IMG/VR virus record: IMGVR_UViG_3300025732_000030
Coordinates: 1 to 64,000 of that record
Length of the DNA: 64,000 bases
Reading direction: 5' to 3' (one strand)
Source: a virus
Shown: positions 25,842 to 35,400 of the stretch, in pieces
Numbering within the stretch: the first letter of the stretch is position 1
Layout: each line of letters opens with the position of its first letter
Made by a program: the position numbers and the translations under genes
The notes under the pieces: generated by a model
Databases searched by the model: none
The model's input: the letters and a program-made list of their open reading frames with translations, nothing else
What the model was told of the DNA's origin: nothing

Positions 25842-28487
25842 ATGCAATACAGAATAAAAATAGTTGAGGAACCAGAAATCTATAAAGTAAGAGTTACAGA
25901 TGTTCCTAAAGCTAAAACAGGCTATCAAGTTGATGGATCTCTGGCAAATGATATAACAGCATTTGGTGGAGGAAATATAAAACTTGATCAACCAAAAGCA
26001 GTTGCTAGAAAAACAATAACTAAAGTTCCAAGAGAAGAAGCAAATCTAGAAGCTGAAGGTGGGGAAACTGTATTAACATTTGATCCTAGTGGTTATCCAT
26101 TATTCTATGAAATTAAAGGCCCAAGACACAGTCAAAATGGTGTACCTTTAAATTTACCAGATGACAGTTTTATTTTCAGTGATACAAAATCTATGAAAAT
26201 AAGTGATCCAAATATATTAGAAATGTTTGGTAAGAAAGCTAAGAAAGGAGGATATACCCCGGCAGAACTATCTAAACAATATCTAAATATAAATAAACAT
26301 AGAGAAGTTCTACAAGATAAAGACTCAGATAAAATTGAGATTAAAACTGCACAGTTAATGATAAAGAAAAGCATCTTTAAATTAGGTGCATTAGCATTAG
26401 CTCAAGAATCTAAAAAAGGTTTTCCTCAAGGAATTCCTGTAGTTGCTAAAACTTATATGGAAGAAGCAGGTATATCTGAACAAGACATATTACCAAATGC
26501 TGAACAACCACAAGAAGGTGTGCCACAAGAAGGTCAACAACCTATACCTCAAGAACAAATGCTGCAAGGTGAAGCTCCTACTATGCCTGATGGTTCTCCA
26601 GTTGCTATGCCGGAAGAACTCTCTCAAGGACAACCTATGCCACAAGCACAGCCTACTATGGGCTATGGTGGAATTAATTTGAGAAGAGCAAGAGATGGAG
26701 AAGAAGTAACTTTAAATAAAATTAAAGAAAGAGTAAGAATGCAGTTAGAAAATGATGTGGCTGCAGATGATATAGTAGTTGCTTTAATTAAAGGTGGTAT
26801 AAATTTAGAAGATATACAAGATATATTTGTTAGTTTAAGAATTCCAGAACAACAAGCAAAAAGATTTGCATTACAAGGCTTGGAAAAATATCAACAAATG
26901 GTTGCTGCTCAAAGACAACAACAACAGCAACAACAACCTCAAGGAATGCCAATGGTTGGCCCACAAGGACAAGGAGTGCCACCACAACAAATGGATCCAA
27001 GAATGATGCAGATGATAGCTCAACAGCAACAAATGCAACAAGCACCCATGGCAAAATATGGAATGATCCTAGGTGGTTTTGATATGCCACTTATTATGTC
27101 TGATGGAGGTTACTTAGACAGATTTGATCCTGGTGGCACACCTAGACCAAAAAATACTAAAAAAGTTGGTAAAGAAGAGTATAATGCAAGTGATTGGGAA
27201 ACAAGAACAGATGAAACAGGAGAATACAAATACAATAAAAAAACTGGTGAAGTAATTGGAAAAGCTAAAGTTAAAACAAGAGAAGAAAGGGGACCAGTTA
27301 CTAGAGGTGGGGGATATACTAAAGAGCAAGTTTGTGCTTGGATGAAACAAGAAGGTGGAAACTATTATGGGTGGACTGCAGATGAAATAATTGCGGCAGG
27401 AATTGCTGCTCCATCACTTAAAGGATATTTACAAGGGTGTGAAGTAAAAGGAGAAACAGAAAGTGAAGAAGCTATATATATGGACGGAGAACCTGTTGTT
27501 GACTGTGAACCATGTTTAGACAAAGATGGAAAACCAATGGTAGATGCAAGTGGGCAACCTGTTGTAAGAACTAAAGATCCTACTACTGGGTTATGCTCTG
27601 ATTGCCCTACAGAAACAACAGAAAAAGAATGTTACTGTACAGATCCTAATACTGGTCAAGAAGTTATTGTAGATTGTGGTACTAATTGTGATGAATGGGT
27701 AAAGAATCCAGAGCCAACACCTGTACAAGAACTTCCTGAAGATCAATTTGCATTAGCAACTTCTTTAGCTGCTCGTCCAGTTAATATAGCTCCAATTAGA
27801 GGTAGAGCTCCTGGTGTAAGGGAACAAGTTTTTGGTATTGATTATTTAAATCAAGCCATGTTAGCATCTGGTATGAATCAAGGTATGCAAAAAAATATGG
27901 CTCCGTTATTACAAAATAATCCTGGTGCTGCACTATCTGCTATGTTTACAGGACAACAAGAAGCTCAAAGAAATATTATGGGTGCTGCAGAAGCTGCAGA
28001 TAGATTTAATTCACAACAATCAAGTGCAATTAGTGCTAAAAATACAGCATGGCAAGATAAACAATTACAACAAGGTATAACTCAAGATGATTTATATAAT
28101 ACCAGGTTTGCTACATATAAAGGAAATGTAGCACAGGATGACGCAAATTATTGGGCTAAAGCTAGTAATGACTATAGTAAATTAAAAGGTGATGCAAGAG
28201 CAGCTGCTGCTGCCAATGCTGGGCAGGGAATGAAATGGATATTTGGTCCTGGTGGTAGAGAATATATTGTTAATACTAATAACAAACAAATCACACCAGA
28301 AGCACCAGATAAAACTACAGCTGAAATGGTAGCAGATTATAAGAAACTGGGTTATGATCCTGATCAATCTATTAGACTTGCAGAACTTGATGTAAGAAGA
28401 CAACCAAAAGCAAAGTTTGGTGGAGTTATATATATGGGCAATGGTGGGTATATTTATGGAACTAATACATATCCATTTGAGTATTAA
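25842..28487 (+). CDS. Conserved cargo protein with EREEAN-type domain
   Basis: The 881-residue product has a domain at residues about 65-200 with PREEANLEAEGGETVLTFD, RHSQNGVPLNLPDDSFIFSD, KKGGYTPAELSKQYLNINKH and ALAQESKKGFPQGIPVV. I recall this series as a conserved structural domain of crAss-like and related Bacteroidota phages. A Gln/Pro-rich linker (about 210-265), a helical module (about 290-350, like one in the 1,340-residue protein), a poly-Gln stretch (7 Gln near residue 360) and a Cys-rich part (about 545-625) follow. The last 250 residues are helical and Ala/Gln-rich. It ends in AKFGGVIYMGNGGYIYG. A packaged structural protein is likely. Confidence 0.75.
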   Translation: MQYRIKIVEEPEIYKVRVTDVPKAKTGYQVDGSLANDITAFGGGNIKLDQPKAVARKTITKVPREEANLEAEGGETVLTFDPSGYPLFYEIKGPRHSQNGVPLNLPDDSFIFSDTKSMKISDPNILEMFGKKAKKGGYTPAELSKQYLNINKHREVLQDKDSDKIEIKTAQLMIKKSIFKLGALALAQESKKGFPQGIPVVAKTYMEEAGISEQDILPNAEQPQEGVPQEGQQPIPQEQMLQGEAPTMPDGSPVAMPEELSQGQPMPQAQPTMGYGGINLRRARDGEEVTLNKIKERVRMQLENDVAADDIVVALIKGGINLEDIQDIFVSLRIPEQQAKRFALQGLEKYQQMVAAQRQQQQQQQPQGMPMVGPQGQGVPPQQMDPRMMQMIAQQQQMQQAPMAKYGMILGGFDMPLIMSDGGYLDRFDPGGTPRPKNTKKVGKEEYNASDWETRTDETGEYKYNKKTGEVIGKAKVKTREERGPVTRGGGYTKEQVCAWMKQEGGNYYGWTADEIIAAGIAAPSLKGYLQGCEVKGETESEEAIYMDGEPVVDCEPCLDKDGKPMVDASGQPVVRTKDPTTGLCSDCPTETTEKECYCTDPNTGQEVIVDCGTNCDEWVKNPEPTPVQELPEDQFALATSLAARPVNIAPIRGRAPGVREQVFGIDYLNQAMLASGMNQGMQKNMAPLLQNNPGAALSAMFTGQQEAQRNIMGAAEAADRFNSQQSSAISAKNTAWQDKQLQQGITQDDLYNTRFATYKGNVAQDDANYWAKASNDYSKLKGDARAAAAANAGQGMKWIFGPGGREYIVNTNNKQITPEAPDKTTAEMVADYKKLGYDPDQSIRLAELDVRRQPKAKFGGVIYMGNGGYIYGTNTYPFEY

Positions 28488-28508
28488 TAAACTTCAAAAA
28501 TTTATTAA

Positions 28509-28538
28509 ACTTATAAAATTTTAATATATTTACAATAT
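28509..28538 (+). promoter_or_regulatory. Possible late promoter before the 504-residue gene
   Basis: ATAAAATTTTAATATATTTA followed by CAATAT lies directly before the ATG at 28539. It matches the TTTTTAGTATATTTAATATA copy at 21778 in most positions (TTTTAATATATTTACAATAT) but has A for G in the core. Confidence 0.4.
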
Positions 28539-30053
28539 ATGGGAACTTATTTACAAGGTGTACAATCAATAATTCCATCACTGCAGCCGCATGATAATGG
28601 ACTTAATGTTGTTGCTAACCTTTTACAATTAAAGCAGTCACAGTATGATTCAAATTATAAATCATTAAATAAGCTTTACGGTCAGTATTATTATGCAGAT
28701 CTAACAAGAACAGATAATCTTGAAAAAAGAGATAATACTGTAAGACAAATAGATTTTGATTTAAAAAGAATTTCTGGACTAGATCTTTCATTAGAACAAA
28801 ATGTTAATCAAGCCATGCAAGTATTTAAACCATTTTATGAAGACACTTCATTAATGAAAGATATGGCTTGGACAAAAAACTTTAACATGCAGTTGGGAGA
28901 AGCAGAAGGATTAAATAAAAGTACTGATATAGATAGAAAAAAACTTTATTGGGAAGAAGGTGTTCAAGCTCTACAATATAAAAGAAAAGAGTTTATGGAA
29001 GCTTCCCCAGAAGAAGCAATGTCATTTGAGAATCCTATATATACTCCATATGTGAATGTCCAAGCTAAGTCAATGGAGATATTTAAAGACTCGGGAATTT
29101 CTATGGATGTGTCAGATACAGATGGTAACTATATAATAAGACAAAAAAATGGGGATATTTTAACTGAACCATTGAGCAAACTATTACAAGCACAGTTATC
29201 ATCAGATCCAATGGTAAGAGCTGTTTATGATACTAAAGCATATGTGAACAGAAAGAAATGGGTTTCTGCTAATGCATCAGAATATGGTGGAGAAAAACAA
29301 GCTGAGATGCAATATCTACAAGATGCTTATGGAAAAATGAAAAAAGAAACAGAAGACAGGCATGCTGATTATCAAGATGTTGCTAAAGCATATGATGCTA
29401 AAATTAAAGATATTAAAGCTCAAATAAATGCTAAAGGGAGTAGTCCAATGTTAGAAAAACAATTGCGCCAGTATGAAAGCAATAAACAAATTAATGATGA
29501 ATTATTATCAAGCTCATCTAAACAATTAGAACAATTTAATAATGCATATTCAAGTAGTGGCAATACATCTACAGGATTTAAAAATCCATATGACAATATT
29601 AACACTTTAAGATTTATTGTAGATAATAGTGTATCTAATAATTTCTTTTCTGAAGATGTAATGTTTGCTGCAGAAAGTCTTTCTAAAAGAGAAATGGTTA
29701 GAGATATTAAACCAGATCCATTTGCTGTCATTGATAGAAGGCATGCAAATAGAATGGCTGAAATAAATAAACAAGCTTACTATGATAAATATGATTATGA
29801 TGGAAACTTAAAACCTGTAAAATCTTCTAATACTGGAAAAGGAAAAGGAAGTGGAAGTAGTGGTGGTAATAATAGTGGTAGTGGTGCATTTACTCCTCCA
29901 GGATTAAATGGTGGTGGTGGTAACAACAATAATAATAACAATGGTAGTAATGGTAATAATACTCCAAAGCCCACTATTGTAAAAAATAAAAAAACAGGTG
30001 CTGTGACTATAAAAAAAGATGATGGCTCTTCTGTAACAATAGATCCTATATAA
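28539..30053 (+). CDS. Conserved crAss-like cargo protein (504 residues)
   Basis: The product begins YLQGVQSIIPSLQPHDNGLN and continues LLQLKQSQYDSNYKSLNKLY, LTRTDNLEKRD and ISGLDLSLEQNVNQAMQVFK. This is a block order I recall as widespread in crAss-like genomes just upstream of the giant proteins. It is largely helical with coiled-coil character (residues about 245-310), and ends in a Gly/Asn/Ser-rich flexible tail (about 430-480) and a short basic beta segment. No enzyme motif is visible. It probably lies inside the capsid and leaves with the DNA. The ATG at 28539 follows a promoter-like motif. Confidence 0.75.
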   Translation: MGTYLQGVQSIIPSLQPHDNGLNVVANLLQLKQSQYDSNYKSLNKLYGQYYYADLTRTDNLEKRDNTVRQIDFDLKRISGLDLSLEQNVNQAMQVFKPFYEDTSLMKDMAWTKNFNMQLGEAEGLNKSTDIDRKKLYWEEGVQALQYKRKEFMEASPEEAMSFENPIYTPYVNVQAKSMEIFKDSGISMDVSDTDGNYIIRQKNGDILTEPLSKLLQAQLSSDPMVRAVYDTKAYVNRKKWVSANASEYGGEKQAEMQYLQDAYGKMKKETEDRHADYQDVAKAYDAKIKDIKAQINAKGSSPMLEKQLRQYESNKQINDELLSSSSKQLEQFNNAYSSSGNTSTGFKNPYDNINTLRFIVDNSVSNNFFSEDVMFAAESLSKREMVRDIKPDPFAVIDRRHANRMAEINKQAYYDKYDYDGNLKPVKSSNTGKGKGSGSSGGNNSGSGAFTPPGLNGGGGNNNNNNNGSNGNNTPKPTIVKNKKTGAVTIKKDDGSSVTIDPI

Positions 30054-30078
30054 TAATATTAATTTAATTTATAATAAC

Positions 30079-32403
30079 ATGCCTGATCCTCAATATAAAC
30101 AATATGATGACCCAACTATTCAAGTAGGTGATACTGTAATAGGACCTGATGGTAACAAAGGTGTTATTAGGCACTTAAAAGATAAATGGGGTCGGCCATC
30201 TGATAGTAAATGGTATGGGTGGGATGATAAAAGTAAGATATATACTCAAGGTCCAAAAGCTACTGCAGTATCTGATACCATTAAAAAAATAATAAAGCCT
30301 ATGACCACAGGAGACTTAAGTGGTACATGGTCAGAATGGGATTTTAATAATCCAAGAACAGCTGTACAAAGACCGGGTACTGTATTAGATAAACAAGATA
30401 TATCAAAAGGAGTAACATTAAATCTTAATCAAGGGTATGATACCTATGTTAAACCTGCACTTACTGTTTCATTAGATCTATTGGAATCTTTAGAAAGTAC
30501 AGGTGCTATAAGTAAACAGGAAATATATGATATATTATCTCCAGGTACAGGAAAATCCACAGAATACAAAGACCCATTGGGTTATGATACAATGGATGAA
30601 TGGGTAAAAAAATATGATCCTGATTATTTTAAAGGAACAATATATGATAAAAATATATATAAAAGTGTTAAAGCCTATAAAAATGCAGTTGCAGAACAAG
30701 GTGCTGATTTTTTTCTTGCAAGAACTAATGTTGGTAGACGTACACAATATGATAAAAATGGTAAGCCAATAATGGCAGCAGACTATGGTACTACAAGAGA
30801 TATGCTTAGCACAATCCCACAAACAGATAAAGATATAAAAGAAGAAAATTATACAATGCAAGTTATAAATAAACTTTCAAGTTGGATTGGTAAAAATTCT
30901 GGATTAGATCCTGTTAAAAATGCTATGAAAATGCAAGACCTAGTGCCCTTACTAACAGCTGCTAATACATATGCATTGAATATGCAAGATGTAAAAGATT
31001 TTCGAATAAAAGCCAAATCCAAAATTGTTAGTTCAATGTATAATGGTTTAAAAGATAGAAAAGATATTAAAGAGGAATTTGGAAAACCAGTATTTGATAA
31101 AAACAATAAGTTTGTGAAATATAATATGGACAATTTAAGATTTCAACTAGATAAATCTTTTGATGAAGCTGGAAACTTTGATCCTTACTTTATTCCAAAA
31201 ACTAATTATGAAGGAGACTTAAGACATAAAAATTATTATGATAAAAAACTTTATGGAGATTCATTTAAACCTATTGATCTTTTTAGTCCTCATAAAGGCG
31301 GTAGAGAGGGTATGATTGATCCATCAGATTTAGAACCTTGGCAAAGACAAGAACTAGCATCATATAAAACATTTGATGATTTTATGGGAGCAGGGATGGG
31401 TGATATACAAAAAAGATCAAAAAAAGAAGCAATAAAAAAAGGATATCCTATTTACACAGATATAGGTGCTGGAACATATGTACCAGATGTTATTCCTTAT
31501 TCAGAAACTGGTATTGGTGAATTATTTGCTGATGAATTTCAAAAAGCTGTTAAAAATATTTATACAGATACAGATGACAGAAATGTATTAGGTTTAGGAT
31601 ATAATAATATACCCTTTTTAGACTTTGCAGGTGCTGGTGGTACAGGAATTTCTGCAGATGCTTTATCAAAAAAAATAAGACTCAGTGCTGGAAAAAATTC
31701 TGATGCACTTGTTATTTGGAATACCTTTCTTAGGGATTGGGATAATGGAGATATAAAAAATAAAATTAATGGTAATGATAGATTAATTAGTTTTCATGGT
31801 GCTGGGACGGTTGGGTATAATGAGTCTTTAGGAGAAGATGAAGATATAGGTGATTCAAGTGAAAAAGGTATTAAATTAATTAATGACTTTATAGAGTGGA
31901 TACCTAATAATAGATCAACTGACTTTGGTATAACTGCATATAAATATGCTGTCAATTCTTTTGATAAATCTGCAATGGTTTTAAACTTTCCTCCTGCATT
32001 TTTAAAAAGTAAAAAAGAAGATAAAACTAATGGTTATTTAACAGATACTGATATTAAGTTATTAGAACAACATGGTGCATCAATTATTGGAAATCAAGGA
32101 GATTTTAGTAATGAGCTAATGCTTGCACAAAAAACACCATTACAAACTCATATTGATTATAGAAAAAAATTTACTTGGACACACCCAACAGGTTTAGCAT
32201 CATATGAAATATTAAAAGGTAAACCCGGTGAAGCTGATTATAAAACTATCACAAGAATTTATGGTTTTAATGAAGATGGTTCATTTGGCAAAATATTATC
32301 TGAACAAAGAAATTCTATAACAAATTTCAGAGATAATATTGATAAAGCATTAAATGATGCAGTAATTGAGTTAAATAACATAGTTAATGAAATGAATAAC
32401 TAA
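30079..32403 (+). CDS. Large cargo protein of unknown function (774 residues)
   Basis: The product starts with a short beta domain (residues about 8-60) holding QVGDTVIGPDGNKGVIRHLK, like the small barrels that bind peptides or polymers. A long mixed region follows with no cysteine-rich or catalytic motif that I can see. The C-terminal helices end ELNNIVNEMNN. It stands between the 504-residue cargo gene and the 2,142-residue giant, with spacers of 25 and 10 bases, so it is probably made and packaged with them. I do not recognise its family. Confidence 0.7.
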   Translation: MPDPQYKQYDDPTIQVGDTVIGPDGNKGVIRHLKDKWGRPSDSKWYGWDDKSKIYTQGPKATAVSDTIKKIIKPMTTGDLSGTWSEWDFNNPRTAVQRPGTVLDKQDISKGVTLNLNQGYDTYVKPALTVSLDLLESLESTGAISKQEIYDILSPGTGKSTEYKDPLGYDTMDEWVKKYDPDYFKGTIYDKNIYKSVKAYKNAVAEQGADFFLARTNVGRRTQYDKNGKPIMAADYGTTRDMLSTIPQTDKDIKEENYTMQVINKLSSWIGKNSGLDPVKNAMKMQDLVPLLTAANTYALNMQDVKDFRIKAKSKIVSSMYNGLKDRKDIKEEFGKPVFDKNNKFVKYNMDNLRFQLDKSFDEAGNFDPYFIPKTNYEGDLRHKNYYDKKLYGDSFKPIDLFSPHKGGREGMIDPSDLEPWQRQELASYKTFDDFMGAGMGDIQKRSKKEAIKKGYPIYTDIGAGTYVPDVIPYSETGIGELFADEFQKAVKNIYTDTDDRNVLGLGYNNIPFLDFAGAGGTGISADALSKKIRLSAGKNSDALVIWNTFLRDWDNGDIKNKINGNDRLISFHGAGTVGYNESLGEDEDIGDSSEKGIKLINDFIEWIPNNRSTDFGITAYKYAVNSFDKSAMVLNFPPAFLKSKKEDKTNGYLTDTDIKLLEQHGASIIGNQGDFSNELMLAQKTPLQTHIDYRKKFTWTHPTGLASYEILKGKPGEADYKTITRIYGFNEDGSFGKILSEQRNSITNFRDNIDKALNDAVIELNNIVNEMNN

Positions 32404-32413
32404 TTAATATATA

Positions 32414-35400
32414 ATGCCTGGTATTGAAGATTTTAATGAAAAGTTAACAAAATTAGCAAATGCTAGTTCAAGTAGAATGCTTGAAAATGAAATGCGTTTG
32501 TATAATCCCAATGATCAAATAACTCCATATGCATATAATGCTGGAAAAACAAGTGGCTCTCATTTTAAAAGATATTACGCATATGGTCCTGAAACATTTG
32601 AAAGAATAGGTTTTTCACCATTTCAAAATAATGAAAAAAATTTTAATGAAGGTACTGGAACATATGCTGAATTTAAAAGATCTATTGTGCATGGTTTTGC
32701 ACCATTATTTGCAAGAGGATTTGTATCTGGACCTAAGAGTTTGGGGAGAATGCTTAAAGGAGATTTTAGTGATGACCCAGAAGAAGCAGCAGCATATGCA
32801 GAAGCATCAGCAATTGCATCATCTACTAAAGGTGGTTTAACGGGATTTGGAAGTAATTTATTAGTAAACTTTGGTTATACTGCAGGAATTATAATGGAAG
32901 CAGTTGCTGAAGAAGCTTTAACATTAGGTTTAAGTAGTGAATATACTATCTTCAATGCAGGTAAAAATTTAGTAAGAGGTGTTAAATATGTTGGTCGTGC
33001 ACCAAAGGTTGGTAAAGGAATATTAGCAACAGAAAGTATACTACAAAGAACTAATCAATTACAGTCAACACTTAAAAAATTAGATAATATAACTGATGCA
33101 AGAAACTATTGGAAATCTCTGAAGGTGGATAGATCAATGGGTAATGTAGCTGCAAAGTCAAAAAGTACAGGGAAATCTGTTTTAAATTTTTTTAATCCTA
33201 TTAGCAATACTACAGATGCAATAATTGATGTTGCTAAATCTTCTAAGAATTTTCAGGGTCTAGAAAAAATTTCTAATGCTGCATTCAAAACTGTTGGGGG
33301 TTTATATAGAGATATTAGAAATGTTAATATGGCTTTATCAGAGGGTAGGCTAGAAGCAGGCTTTGTTAGAAAAGATACTTTTGATCAACTATTTGATGAG
33401 TATAGAGAAACACATAATGGAGAAGATCCACCTGATGATCTTCAAGATGAAATGCGTCAAAAAGCAAAAGAAGCTTCAGAAGGAGCTTTGCTTGCAAATA
33501 CTCTTTTAATTTTTGCTACAAACAAAATTGTTTTTGACAATGTTATGTCTCCTAAAAGAGGGATAGCAAGAGTATTCAGCAAAAAAATAGCTGATGTTAA
33601 AAAGAACATGGCCGGGAGAACAGTAAGAGAGTTTACTAAAAAGACACTTAAAACTGGTAAAGAAGTTCTTACACCTAAATTATCTGTAATTAAAAAAGGT
33701 TGGAAAGGTTGGAAAGGTACTGCTCAAGCTATAAAAAAACAAGGATTTCAAAAAACTGTATTAAAAACAATTGGCTATGCTAAGGCAAATATAATGGAGG
33801 GTATCCAAGAATCAATGCAAGATGTAATTGCTAAAACCTCAAAAGATTATTATACAGAATCTTTTTATTCTGAACCTGTTGCTTCTTATTATTATACTGA
33901 AGGTTTTTTAAATAAAAAAAACAAAGAAGACAAATCATTTTGGGATCACTTAGGAGAAGGATTTCAAGCACAAGTTTATGAAACTGATGCAAGAGGAGAA
34001 TTTGTTTTAAAGAAAGGAGAAAAACAATGGAGTGGAAAAGGTTTTGAAACATTTTTATCTGGTTTTGCAATGGGGACAATGGCAGGCCCAGTCAACAAAG
34101 CATTACCATTTATTCAATCTAAGATTGCTAAATATAAAAATAAAGCTCAATATGATGCTCTTAAAGCTAAGCTTGCATCATATAATGAATCAATGGCAAA
34201 ACAAGTTAATGATACTTTTAAAAATGATCCATTAAATATGCTTAATGCAAGATTATATAATCTTGGTGTGCAATCTAAACTTGCTGATCAAATTGCTGAT
34301 CCGGATACAAAAGCAAAACAAGATGCAATTGAAGAAGCTACTGTAAAGCAAATATCTCAAATGATTGAACTGGGTGCAACAGACATTTGGTTGGATCATT
34401 TAGAAAATATTAAAAATCTTACACAAGAAGAGTATGCAGAATATCAGGGGATTACAATGGAACAAGCTGATGGACATACAGAAAAGATAGATCATATCAT
34501 AAATAAAACACAAGACATTCTTAAAAATTATGATAAGGTAAATGAAATGTATCCCAATCCTGTAGACTTAAATGAATACAAGAAGGGTTCAGTAGAATAT
34601 CAAAAGGCCGCTTTATTTTCTAAAGCATGGGATGAGGCTGTAAGAAATGTAATTTTTTATAATGATAGTTATAAAAATACTCTTGATAGAATGCAAAAAG
34701 TTTATCGGGATATGGCATCAAACAAATTAATTGGTAAAGTAGATCCTTTAAGAGTACAAGCATTATTTAATGAAGATGATTTAACTGGAGAAATTGGAAT
34801 GCTTAAAACAGAAATTGAAGCTTTAGAAGGTTCTGAAGATCCAAATTCTAAAAAACAGTTAGTTGCAAGAAAAGATTCTTTAAAAGCTTTAGAAGAATTT
34901 AAAGAAAACTATAATAGTTTTATGGATCACTTCTATAAAACTGCTAGATCTCAAGAAGATGATGAAGTACAAGCTATAGAGTCTCAACTAAGTGACATTG
35001 AAACCCAATTAAAAGGTAAACCAAGAAGAGCTGAAAGAGTAAGATTAGAAAGAGAACAAAAAAGATTAAATACAAGACTATCTCAGTTTGAAAAAAATGA
35101 GGAGAGAACACTTGAGAGACAAGAACTAAAAGATAAAAAAAATAGAATCATTGATCTCAATAATCAGATTGATGAATTAACAAATACAAAAAATAATTTT
35201 TCAGTTCCAGCATATTATGATCAATTTACCACAGCCAGTCAATATCAAGAAAGAGAATCAGAAAGAATAGATAGAAAAATTGCTGATTTAGAGCAAGAAC
35301 GTGATTCAATAAATACTGAAGTAGAGTCCACTATGGATTTTACTAATGAAAAAATGTTAGCTAATCTTGAAGGTTCATTTAAAAAGTATTTGAAAACTCT

